A model generated the notes under the pieces. It was given only the letters and a program-made list of their open reading frames with translations. It was not told where the DNA came from and made no database searches. A program made the translations under genes and the position numbers. Below are positions 46,912 to 58,300 of a DNA stretch of 64,000 bases, in pieces (position 1 is the first letter of the stretch; each line of letters starts with the position of its first letter). The DNA lies in assembly GCA_020744225.1 (NCBI GenBank), contig JAGMWG010000002.1:992001-1056000 (forward strand), in the 5' to 3' direction. The stretch comes from Paraphoma chrysanthemicola (taxonomy: Eukaryota; Ascomycota; Dothideomycetes; Pleosporales; Phaeosphaeriaceae).

Positions 46912-47706
46912 CTACTTGCGCATCCCCGAAAAGTCCTTGAGAATGTGGGCCATGTGAGTGTTAGTCTGCTTGCCGCCTCGTCGGGGTGCGCGCTTCTTCT
47001 TCTGCTTCCCGCCGCCGTTGTTGATGGCTTTCGGACCGCTCGCAGCGTGCAGTCCAACGTTTTGGAGAGTGGCACGCAAGTCGTCTGGATTCGCGGGGAT
47101 GGCAATCTTATGCCACTCGTTGATAAAGTCTGGGTCCATGGCATAGACCAGCGTAGGGTCGTTGTCCCAGACGGTCTTGGCGACGCCGTCCTTTGTGCGC
47201 TTCACCAGCACGTCCTTCTTGTCCTCCATGGCCTTGATGTCGTCGGCGACGGTGGCCCAGCCGTCCTTGAGGTCCTTGATGGACAGGCCCTGGGCGCTCT
47301 TCTGGTTCTGCAGGTAGCCCTTGAGCTGGGCGGGGTTGCGGATGTCGAGCTTGGGCTTGTAGCGGTACGTGTCGTTGGCGGCGTTCCACGAGATGCGGTT
47401 ACCAACGCTGTCGGCGCGAAAGAGGGTGCGCAGCTGCTCGCGCTGGGGGTCGCCGGGCCGCACGCCGAGGAAGCCCATGATCTCGTCAAACGTCTGCCAT
47501 TTCTGCTGCTCGCGCAGGTGGTCGATGGTGTAGGTGAGGCGCGTGTACACGTGCTCGCCCGTGCCTTGGTCAGCAGGCTGCGAGTAGACGACGGGCGTGG
47601 CTCCCTCGGCTGGACGCTTCCGCTTGGCGCCGCTGGCCGACGTGTTGGAGGGTGTGGGCGAGGGGGCGTTAACGCGCGACGCGGAGCTGGCCTTGAGGAA
47701 GGACAT
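46912..47706 (-). CDS. TFA2: Transcription initiation factor IIE, beta subunit
   Basis: TFIIE-beta pairs with TFIIE-alpha in the RNA polymerase II preinitiation complex, helps load TFIIH and contacts promoter DNA. The single exon gives 264 residues. A Ser/Pro-rich N-terminus with a basic patch (GAKRKRPAEG) precedes the winged-helix core, which begins near residue 50 (YTRLTYTIDHLREQQKW, then FDEIMGFLGV). The second winged helix (KPKLDIRNPAQLKGYLQNQ, then GLSIKDLKDGW) and the C-terminal segment (WDNDPTLVYAMDPDFINEWH) are well conserved. A basic tail (GGGKQKKKRAPRRGGK) ends the protein, as in yeast Tfa2. It shares a 439-bp divergent promoter region with the nucleoporin gene. Confidence 0.93.
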   Translation of the reverse strand: MSFLKASSASRVNAPSPTPSNTSASGAKRKRPAEGATPVVYSQPADQGTGEHVYTRLTYTIDHLREQQKWQTFDEIMGFLGVRPGDPQREQLRTLFRADSVGNRISWNAANDTYRYKPKLDIRNPAQLKGYLQNQKSAQGLSIKDLKDGWATVADDIKAMEDKKDVLVKRTKDGVAKTVWDNDPTLVYAMDPDFINEWHKIAIPANPDDLRATLQNVGLHAASGPKAINNGGGKQKKKRAPRRGGKQTNTHMAHILKDFSGMRK

Positions 47707-48145
47707 GGCGGCGGCGGCCGCGGGGGTGGGTGGTGGTGCGCGGATGTGGTGAGTGTTGTGTGCAGCGTCTAGCTAAAGAGTCGCACAGGAGGGTGAGAAG
47801 GAGCGATGGGATGGGCTACAGCGGGACGGACGGGGTAGTGAGCGTGGTGGTGGGCGGTAGGCAGCGGCGAGAGTGAAGGAGAGAGATGTCGATGAGGTGC
47901 AGGCAGCGGAGCGGAGGAGCAGCTAAAGTAAAGTGGAGCCGTGAGCTATGATGCAGGCGTGGCTTGGCGCGTCCTGTCGCTTCTCACAAAGTAAACGACC
48001 GCGCCTGCTCTTGTCTTGTCTATTGTCCACCACAACGCCGACAACGCCGCCTTGTCCCGCCCCTCCTTTGTCTGCCGCCCTGCATCCGCCCGCTCAACTG
48101 CGCGCGACGATGCAGCTGGCCCTGCAGTAATTCACCACACCCACC
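47707..48145. promoter_or_regulatory. Divergent promoter region of TFIIE-beta and Mlp1/TPR genes
   Basis: The 439 bp between two divergent start codons must hold both promoters. Purine-rich on the left and CCTTGTCCCGCCCCTCC-like pyrimidine-rich on the right, fitting CT-rich leaders of both transcripts. No TATA box is evident, as usual for housekeeping genes. Confidence 0.55.
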
Positions 48146-51100
48146 ATGGCGGCCACCGTCGACCCCGGCTACCTCGCCGCGTCCTATGCCGTCCCCGAGG
48201 AAACCATCCAGTCGTTACTGTCCGCGCCCACCGCCGACCTCGTGCAGTCGCTGCTTGTCCAGATCGAGGCCAAGGCGCGCGAATTCGAGGACCTCCAGTC
48301 GGAGAAGCTCAAGGTCGATGTCGAGCTCGACAATGCCGTCCAGAGCGGCGAGCAGCGCGCAAAGGCGTTGAAGGCAGCCGCGGAGAAGGCGCAGAAGGAA
48401 GCCGCCGAGCTGCAGCAGAAGCTGGCCCAGGAAGGTGCGATCACAACATACGTAAACAATGGCTGCAAAGAAATGCGCTAACAATGCACAGAAACGGCGC
48501 GACGCCAACTCGAAGCACAACTACACGACCTGCAAAACACCACCGCGTCCTCGTCCGACCAGGTCCACACGCTCGAATCACGCATCAAGACGCTCGAGTC
48601 GCAGAACCGCGATGCGCTCGCGACATACGAAACCAAGGCCACTGCCTACGACCGCCTCGCCAAGGAGCTGTCGGAGCAGCACCAGAAGTATGTCGATCTG
48701 CGCAAGTCGCTGTCGGCCCTCGAGGAGAAGAATCAGACGCTGCAGAGCGCCGCCAACAACGTCAAGTTCCGCGAGACCAACCTGCAGCAGGAGATCGAAC
48801 TGCTGCGCAAGAACAACGAGTGGTACGAGGCCGAGCTCAAGACGCGCAGCACCGACAACACAAAGTTCCGCAAGGAGAAGAACGCCCAGGTCGCCGAGCT
48901 GCAGCGCGCCAACGCAGACGCCGCCGAGACCATCGACTCGCTGCGCCGCACCGAGGCACTGCTGCGGAAGCACATCGAGGAGCTCAAGGCAAAGGCCGAG
49001 GAGGATCGCCTGCGCATCCAGCAGCTCGAGGATGACGCCGCCGCCAACGAGACCAACTTCCGCAGCGAGCTCGACAATGCGAAGCGCCTCACCGCCATGC
49101 AGCAGAAGTCGGCGGAGCGGGCTAAGCAGCGATTGGATGAGCTCACGACCGACTACCACACTCTGCAGGAGAGTGCTGCCGAGGAAGTTGGGCAGCTGCA
49201 GGCTGATGTCGAACTGGAGCGTAACAGGGCCGCAGAGGCAGAGGCCCAGATCGCGAACCTCGAGTCGATAGTCGAAAACCTCGAGCGCGAGGCCACGCAA
49301 TTGAAAGCTCTGCCTGCGCCAGGCACCCCGCGAAGGCCCGCCAATGGAACGTATAGCACTCCTGGTCGCGCTGGCTCGCCTGCCGTCTTCTCACCAGGCG
49401 GATCACAACTCACAGGCGTCATGGGCAACACCAAGATCCTCGCCGAGAACCGCAACCTTAGCGAGCAATTGCGAAATGCCCGCGACGAGAACGAAAAGAA
49501 GACGGCCCTCATGCAGACGATGATGGATGAGTTGGAGCAGCTTGAGCCTGCCATCGAGGAGCTCCGCCGGACAAACGAGACCCTCACCGCGCAGATTACC
49601 GACATGTCCAACGACCTCGAAGACGCCGTAGCCCAGAAAGACGAAGCGCGGAAGGACGAGCGGAGGGCCCGCGGCGATCTCCAGGGCGCACAACGTGAAG
49701 TGGCGCAGCTTCGAACAAACGTACAGGATCTGACCGTGCAGCTGCGGACTCTGATGTGGCGGCAGCAAGCCGCTGAGCAGGGTCTGGAGTCGCTCACGGC
49801 GGAGCAGCAGCAGTTCATCCTCAGCTCCGAGAACAACGAGATGCCCGATGACCAGGCCTATGGTGACACTGCAACCGACACCCTCATCTCCAAACATCTC
49901 GTTCTTTACAAGAACATCGCTGAGGTTCAGACCCAGAACGCCAACCTGCTGCGCACCATTCGCGAAGTCGCACAACAGCATGAGGGCGCCGAGGCTCGCA
50001 GCAACCAGGCACAGCAAGAAAAGGACCAACAAGAACTCGCGAGGCTGCGTACCCGTGTTGTGGAAGCCGAGGAGCAGATCAAGTCGCTCAACACCCGTGC
50101 CCATAGCTACCGGAAGGAGCGCGACATGTACCGACAGGTGGCTACCAGCAGGGGTGCTGTGCCGCAAGACGACACTGCTTCGATGTTCGGCCAGTCGTTC
50201 AACAGCCAAGCACCAATGACGCCCATGCGAGGCGCGAGCAATTCGCAGTGGACCGAGCAGACCCCATTGCACGTACCTGGCGTCGACAAACTCGTCAAGG
50301 ATCTCCAGACTCAGGTCGATGTCTTGAAAGAAGAAAGTGCCACCGATCGTGCGACGCTGAAGACGCAGGTGGACAACCTCACCAAGGACAATCACCAACT
50401 CCAGAGCGAGAAACTTCGTCTGGACAATCAGCTCCGGCGCGAGAAGGACCGATTCCAGCAGTATGAGCTTTCCGTCAAGATGCTCGAGACCGAGAAAGAC
50501 ACCCTGCAGGAACGCTATCACAGCATACAAACGACTCTGGCCAGGCAGGATGACAAGGTTGTCAAGGCTGAGCAGGAGGCTGTCGACGCCCTAGCCCGGC
50601 TCGAAGGTGTTCAAAACGAGCTCACCAACCTCAAGGCATCCCAATCCATGTGGAAGACAATAGAGGCGCGCATGACAGAGCGAAACCAGGAGCTAGTGAA
50701 CGAGCGCGATCGCCTCAGCAAGCTCCTCACCGATGTTCAGAATCTGCGGAACGAGCAAGAGTTGACGAACGCCGAGAACCGACGTCGCCTGCAGGATAGG
50801 GTCGACACCCTTGAGCGTGAGCTACAAATCGCCGAGCGAAAGCTGGACGAGGAAGTTACGGAGCACAAGAAGGTCGTTATGCAGCGCGATTACGAGCGCA
50901 ACGAGACACAGAGACGGATCGAGGATCTACTCAAAGCAAAGAACGAAGCTGATGTGCGAAGTGCCTCATTTGACGCAGCACGTCAACAACTAGAACAGCG
51001 AGTCAGCGAGCTCCAATCACAGCTCCAGGCTGCGGAAGAACGAGTACAAGCGCTACGTCCTATTCCGACACCGCGCGTCAATGGAAACACAGCAGAGGAG

Positions 51101-54100
51101 GAGGCACCGAGCCGTGAAGAGGAGCTGGTGGAGGAAGTAGCAGAGCTGCAGCGGCAGCTCAACCGCAAGCAGGAGGATCTTGAGGCCACAAAAGCATCCA
51201 TTGCGGACCTCGAGCTGAATTCGCAAGAAGCTGATGACGCCCTCGCCAAGGCGGTGGAGACGCACGAGTTCCTCGAAGGAGAACTTGACCGTGTCCGCCA
51301 GGAGAGGGAGAGCACGGTGTCTAAGCTCCAAGAGAAGGTCGAGCAGATCTCGTCCGAACTCGACACTACCACGTCCGACCTCACGGAGCTCAGAGGCCGA
51401 CACGAACAAGAGACTCTGCGACTCACACAAGAGAAGGAGTCTCTCCAGGCAGAAATTACCAACCTCGAGAATGACGTCAGCGACTACAAGGCGGAAGCCG
51501 AACGGCAGATGGAGTACGTTAAATCACAAGCCGAGATCGCTACTCGCGCCCGTCAGGACTACGAGCAAGAGCTTTCTAAGCACGGTGCGACCATGACCAC
51601 TCTCCGCACGGTCCGGGACGAGTACAATACCCTTAAAGCGGAGATCAATCAGTACAAGGTCCAGGCTGAGACTGCCCGAACTGCTCTCGAGCAGAACGAA
51701 GAGCACCGGAAGACAACCGAGGAGCGATACGAGACTCAACTTGCGGAGGCGCAACGCAGGTTGGACGAGCTGAAGCAAAACAACAAGAACCTACTGCAAC
51801 AGTTTGACAACTACCAAGCTCAAATCGCCGATCTCAAGAGCAACCGAAGTGCGATACCTGGTGGTGACGTGACTAGCTCTGGAGGTACCTCCACTCAAGC
51901 TTTGGAAGAGGTGAACAAGTATTTGCGGCAGGAGATGGAAATCAAGGACGCCCAATACAACCTACAGGCACAAGAGGTGAAGCGTTTGACAGCCCAGTTC
52001 GCCCAAGCCGAGAGCCAGCTCGACCAAACCCGCGAGAAGCTCAATGCAGAACGTTCACGAAATCGCAGTTCGCAAGGCGGAAGCAACATTCAGATGCTCC
52101 AGAACCAGGTCGAGCAACTCAACGTCTTCCGCGAGAGCAACAGCACCTTGCGCAACGAGGTGGCACGCCTCGAAGCAAAACTTACGCAAAAGAACGACGA
52201 GGCACAGTCCTTCCAGGACGAGTTGGAGCCACTGCGCATCAAGGTTACGGAGCTGGAAGGCGAGCTCGAGCTCACAGCTGGCTATCTTGCGCAAGAGAAA
52301 GAGAATCGGGAACTACTGCAGAAGCGGTTTGACAAGTTTAGGAACAATTCCGAGAAGATTGATCCCAAAGAGCTTGAGGATCTCAAGACTTCCATTGAAG
52401 ATGTTCAGAGCGAGCGTGACCAGCTCGCCGAACAGGTCACTGCTCTCAAGGAGGAAATTGCAAGTGCGCAGCAACAAGCAGAAACCGATGGCGACTCGCA
52501 AGCTACTGCCATCGCGGAGGCTGTGAGAGAGGCTAAGAAACAGCAACACGAGAAATTCCAAACGCAGCACCGCGAGCGAATGGCTGCTAAAAACGAAGTC
52601 ATCGAGGCCATCACCAAGGAGAGAGACGAGGCCCGCAGCCAAATCGAGACCCTGCAGCAGGACGTCAACGACGCTCAACAACAACTGGCATCCGCCCAGG
52701 CTCTTGCTGATCAGTCGAAGGAGCAAGTCACCCTTTTGCAGCAGGACTTGGAACAAATACGGTCCCAGCTCGAATATGCCCAGCAAGAGCGAGATTCCGC
52801 CATCGCGGCTCGTGATCAGGCCTTGTCACAAACAAGCGCCGCATCTCTACCCCCGGCCGATGTCACCATGGGTGAGGAAGGTCAGATTGATGAAAGCACT
52901 CCTCAGGTATCACAAGACGAAGTTGCTGGTCTCCGCTCCCTGCTGGAGACTGCCAAGCAGCAATTGACTGCCGCACAAAACCAGGCTCATCGCGCAGACA
53001 ATGATGCCGCAGCTCTAAAGGTCAAGATGTCATTCATGAATGACGAGATCACCGAGCTGCGCACTGAAGAGGTAAATCTTGCCCAACACTATCAACGCGA
53101 TGTAAACTCACCACAACCTCAGGCAAAGAAGTCCGCCCTCATTGCAGAGCTGGACGGGAAAGTCAAGGACGCCGAGCAGCGCGCCGCAATGGTGCCCACG
53201 ACCGTTCCCGCGTCCACTCCGGACGATTCAGCCGTTTCAACAGAGCTGGAGACGCTCAAAACACAGCTTGCAGAAGCTCAGCAGGCACTCAAGGATGCAC
53301 AGGCTAGTGCTAACCTTGCGGCTTCCGCTAGCGATGGTCTCGACAACACTACTCAAGCCAGCGCCCCGGCCGATAACAGCGCAGAGCTTGAAGAGCGCGA
53401 AGTCAAGATCAAGGAACTCGAGGCTGCTCTGAATGAACGCGAGAACAAGGTCGGCCAACGTGAAGGCAAGCTCGAAGCTTTCAGAGACAAGGCTAACAAG
53501 AGCCTCACAAACTTGCGCGTCAAGAAGGAAGAAGAACTTGCTGCTCTTACGAAGGAGAAGGATGAAGAGATTGAACGTCTTCGCACCGAGATTCAGTCGC
53601 TTCAAACCGAAATTCAGAAATTGAAGGACCTTCAAAAGACTGCCGATGCAACTCAGACGAGCAATGCTGTCGGAGCCCAGCCTCAGCTGTTTGACGAGAA
53701 GGAGACGGATCCGAAGTTGCAGCCAGTCGACACGCAGGGCTTGCCGCGACCAACCGCGACTCCCTTCGAATTTAAGAAATGGGTCAATCAGTCTCTGCAG
53801 GCCAAGATGGTCATCCGAGAGACCATCGACAAAGCAATCGAGGGCCGCATGGCCGCCGCGGCGAAACAACTCGCAGACAAAGAAGTGGAGCTTGTGAACG
53901 TCAAGCAGGAGATTGAGCAGGTCAAGGTTCAGCAGTCGAGTGCGCCGGCCATAAAGCCTGAAGCCGTGTCGCAGGGTACGAATGAAGAGAGCGAAGTTGA
54001 GTTGGCTAAGCTTAAGAAGGAGCTTCAGAACCTCAACATGAAACTCAAAGCGAAGGACGGCTTGATGAAGAACGCGCAGAATAAGTGGACCAAGATCAAC

Positions 54101-54952
54101 GACGTGGCGAAAGAAACGCCCACCAAGGAGGTTGCGCAAGCAATCAAGGAGGCATTAGAGATAGTGAACAAGAAGCCGCCACCGGTGGCAGCTCCCACGC
54201 AACCACCGACTCAGGCGCAAGCTTCGACACCAGCTGTTGCAGGCCAACCGCTTCCCGCAACTGGTTCGACGCAAGCACAGCCTCAGCCATCGCCCGCCAC
54301 CGGCGCCGCTCCACAACCGAATGGCACAAACGTCCCCACGCCAGCACAAACCTCACAACCCGCGCCAACCCAACAACACCAGCAACCCATCCAGTCTTCA
54401 CAGCTCGGAAGCTCGACTCAAAGCAACCCCTTCATTCAAGCTCAACTCAACCGCGGCATCGCTCCACCAGGCTCAATCGCGCAACCACAGGCCGGCCGTG
54501 GCCAGCCGCAATCCCAAATTCAGAACCCGGGCACCGGTCTACGCGCCCTTCAAGCGCTCCAAAACCAGTCCGCCATCCCACGTGGCGGCTCCGGAATCCC
54601 TATGCCCGGCGGTCGTGGACGCGGACAACACCACCAAAACCAGCCCCAACAGTCCCAATTACCACAACCAGGCCAACATCATCAGCTACCCAACCAACCC
54701 GGTCAGATCAATACCCAGATCGGTCGTGGCGGTGGACGTGGCAGAGGTGGTCGGGGCGCCAATCAGGGCAGCCCGAGAACGAGTTTGAATCCCGGAGCAC
54801 AGGGCTTCACGCCTGGGAACAGCCAGGGCGCAGGTGGTGGTAGAGGACAAGGGCAGAAGAGAGGTCCAGAGGACGAGGGCGAGAATGCGGGACGAGGAGG
54901 GAAGCGAGCAAGAGGTGGACGAGGAGGTGCTGGTGGCGGTGGAGCGGAGTAG
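48146..54952 (+). CDS. MLP1: Nuclear basket nucleoporin, Mlp1/TPR family
   Basis: This is the long coiled-coil filament of the nuclear pore basket, which acts in mRNP quality control and anchoring. Exon 1 (48146-48434) and exon 2 (48492-54952) flank a 57-nt intron and give up to 2249 residues, close to the family's usual size. Heptad-rich Glu/Gln/Lys/Leu sequence fills nearly all of residues 30-1930. A conserved TPR/MLP1 segment is recognisable (LRKNNEWYEAELKTRSTDN, then FRKEKN). The last 250 residues lose the coiled coil and become Pro/Gln/Ala-rich, then Gly/Arg-rich (GRGGGRGRGGRGANQ, GKRARGGRGG), an RGG-like RNA-binding tail. A 51-nt stretch at 53072-53122 has intron signals and keeps frame, so the isoform lacking VNLAQHYQRDVNSPQPQ may be the main one. 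Confidence 0.93.
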
Positions 54953-55396
54953 AATGCTGCTGCCAGACTGAGAGGTAGATGGATGAAAGAAAGGGAAAGG
55001 AGATGATTCGTGCATGCATTTTCAAGGGGTTTCATATGTTATCTTATTCGTTCGGAAAGTGTAACTTTTTTGCAAAGGACAGTGGGTTAGTACGGCGGGC
55101 TACCTCAACGGAAGGAAAAATGTCGTGCACTGCAAAGGGAAGGAGAGGGATGATGTGAGGGTGGAAAGGGTGTGTATGTGTATGTATTATAGCATTTACT
55201 CTGGCGTATATTGAAATTTGGTTCTGGGCTTGATCATTCTGTTCGCACATCTCTTTCTCGCTGCTGAACTCCTCTCTCATCGGACAGACACTCCCTACTT
55301 AGCGATATCATATCCGTCATGACAATGTTCACCCCCTCCCACTCGTCTTCCACCCTTTTGGCCTTTTCACCTTGTCGTCTCATCAACATGAATCTG
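54953..55396. other. Convergent intergenic region
   Basis: Spacer between the 3' ends of the nucleoporin and helicase genes. It should hold both polyadenylation regions; nothing else is seen. Confidence 0.5.
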
Positions 55397-58300
55397 TCAC
55401 TCCACGAGCTCAACAATATCCCCGAATTCCTTGAACAGCCAAGGCTCCAGGTCTTTATATGCTTCCGGGACTTCATCTACTTCCTTTTTTTCGTCTGTTT
55501 TCTTTGGCTCGTGCGTGGGCAATACACCAAGGGAATCATCGTCGTCGAAAGCGTCGATGAGGTCGAGGAGATCAACGTCTGCGGTTGGAAAGTCTTCATT
55601 GGGTACAACGGCAGTGTGGGGAGAGTAGGAGGGTTTGCGGTCGCTGGTCTGCTTGTTGGGTTGTGTAGCGTTTGGATGGATGGGGTCGAGAGGATTGGGC
55701 TTGAACGTAGTTGGAAAGTCTGAAATGCGTGCTTTGGTCTTCTCAGGCGGTGGCGGAGACACCATGCGTGACTGTTCTTGCTTGCCATTATCGTCTATGA
55801 TCCCGGCATCGTCCATGTCCATGCCTGCTCCAAACTCTTCACCGGCGAATGCTTCGTAGTCTATGTCAAAGTTCTGATCGAATGGATCAAATTGAGCACC
55901 GCTCGTCTTGCTCATGTCCCGCAAGTGTTGCGAGTCTGCTAGTCCAACCATGGCATCTCCAAGCAGCGAGTCATCGTCACCGAAAGTCTCCGAGCCACGG
56001 GAAGCCACGGGTGCGATGAACTTGTGTTGATTAAGCCTGTTGACACGATAATCTTCGTTTATTCCTCGGTGATTCTCATGCTTGCCGGCCAGTGGATCCA
56101 AGTGCGAGGACAGCTCCTCGAGCGGGATATCACCATAGTCGCTTGAGGTATCTGAGCGTCTCGCCGTGGACTGCGGCATGAAAGAGAGATGGTAATCACC
56201 GCCTTGAGAGTAGCAGTAAGACGGCTTCTTGTGCATCAATGCAAGGAGATTCGCTGGTGGATCATTTTTCTGAACGCTCTTGTGCAATCGATCAAGATCG
56301 CGAAAGTCTCGGGGTCCGTTATTGGCGTAATCAGCTTTCTTTTTCTTCTCTTGCTGGGACAAGTCTAGCTCTTCGACCGCGGAAGAGATCTTGCGCTTCG
56401 ATGCAGTAAGCTGCAGCTTGCTCTGTGTCTGTTTTGGCCTCTGGCTCGCTGTAACGGGCATGATTTCGTCCTCGCCCGATGACCTTCGCTTCGATTTCGC
56501 TGCCTTTTTCGGTGGCTTATTCATGCCCTCCTTACAGCAAAAGTGCTTACATCCATGTTTGTTTTTGCACTGATGATTGCAAGCCCATTTGCCATTGGCG
56601 AGCTGCACTGGCTCGTCTGCGGCGTCATCTGCGTCGTTTGTCTCACTTTGAGTCGACATGGGTGGGCTTCTCAACTTGACCAACTTGTTCTTAGCTGTGT
56701 TCTTCCGGGTCACAGCATCCCCTGGGTTGGCGAAATTTTCAATATGCTCGAAATCGAGATCACTGAAGGATGCTCTGACGAGGGCATCGTCATCAATTCC
56801 ATCATCGCCAAAGTCATCGCTGGTAGTGGATCGCTTTCTCATTGGTTTTGTTGGTTCGGCTCTGCGTCTCGAGGTATTCGACTGTTGTGGCAGATCTATT
56901 TCTAGATGTTTTGACGCAGGAAACATGCTCGGAGCAATCTGCGGCTTTACGGTCGCACCTCTCAGACTGCCAGCTATGAATGGTAAGCTACTGGTGCAGA
57001 TACTAAGCTAGCTATCGTGTACGTACCCACGCTGTCGCACATGACATAGCAGTTGATAGCTTGATTGGCACTCGTCAAGAGAGCTGGGAAGATCAGATTT
57101 TGGCCGGGGCCCAGCTTCGTACCACTGCTGGACGTTAGCAGCTTAGACTCTCGAAAGAAGTTTCTGTCGTACCTAATGCGGGCGAAGTGTATCTTGCGTC
57201 CGTCCGATGTCTCTGCAAGAAGGCAAACATAAACCAGCTTACCAGCGAAGCGCTGTGGTGGCTTTTCGTTGAGGAACCCAATGTCCGCCCTGACCTGAAT
57301 TTTGACGCCGTCTGGGCATTTGGTGATCTAGCTCATCTTAGTGATGATGACGAAAATCAGGAACACGGACTTACAGAGGATGGTTGAGCATGAAGTGACA
57401 CGCGTAGCTTTGGAAAACCTCTGGCCAACTCAAGCACTTTCATGCCAAAGGGCGGATTTCTGCCAACCAGTGTCTCAATACGATGCGCGTCACATGCCTC
57501 AAGGTCCTCCATACTTCGGACTCCGGCGTTTACGAGCTTGCGCACCGCCACCGGGCCAATCCCATCGATCTGCTTCATCTGCAATGGGCTGTCATCCCAG
57601 ATCCGCGAACCTAGGCTTCGTTCGAGCATCAGCGCACTGTGAATACTGATCGAGTCCCCCAGGTAAATTTGACAATCAATGATACAACGGATCAGGCTGC
57701 TGATATTCTTGAATACCATTGCTGCCTCCGTTACGAACTGTTGTTTATGCTTGGCATTCTCACCATCCCAAGATATGTCTGCAGCACCGAGTATCGCCTG
57801 TATGATCAAGGACACCTTGTGAGCAGGTAAGTCCAGGTTGACTGGGATTGAAAATCGAATGAATGGAGATTTGTTCAGAGATTTGTAGAGAGACTTTTCG
57901 CCTGATCGAAAGCGAAGTTGGTCGAAATCGGAGGCCTGTGCGATTGCAGAAAGCTGCACGCCTTCTGTCAGTATCAGCCCTCAGACTTGGGGACATCAGA
58001 CTTACGATCTCAGATGGCGTAGCCTTGGCCTGAATACCCATGAAAACCTTCATAGTTCCAAAGTGAACGTAATAGCGAGCCATCGCGTAGCCAAATTCTG
58101 TGCACCGGAAGTACTCCTCGCCAGAAACAAGGTTGTGTTCTCGCAACTGCGCAATATCCCGAAAGCATATGTCGTCAACGAGCTCTTCAACGTTTTGTCT
58201 GTTGTTCGAGCCCTCAAGCTTGTAGTGCCCTGGGTTTTGCTGAAGCCTCACGTACAGGAATGTGCCTGTGAGCCATTTCCTAGCGGATGCAAGATCCTGG

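Noticed and set aside
46945..47772. Plus-strand frame of 275 codons
   Set aside because: It is the mirror of the TFIIE-beta gene, caused by its GC-biased third positions.
49403..50530. Long minus-strand frames inside the nucleoporin gene (also 53237-54139 and 48578-49300)
   Set aside because: Shadows of the Glu/Gln/Lys-rich coiled coil on the opposite strand, giving Leu-rich translations without domains.
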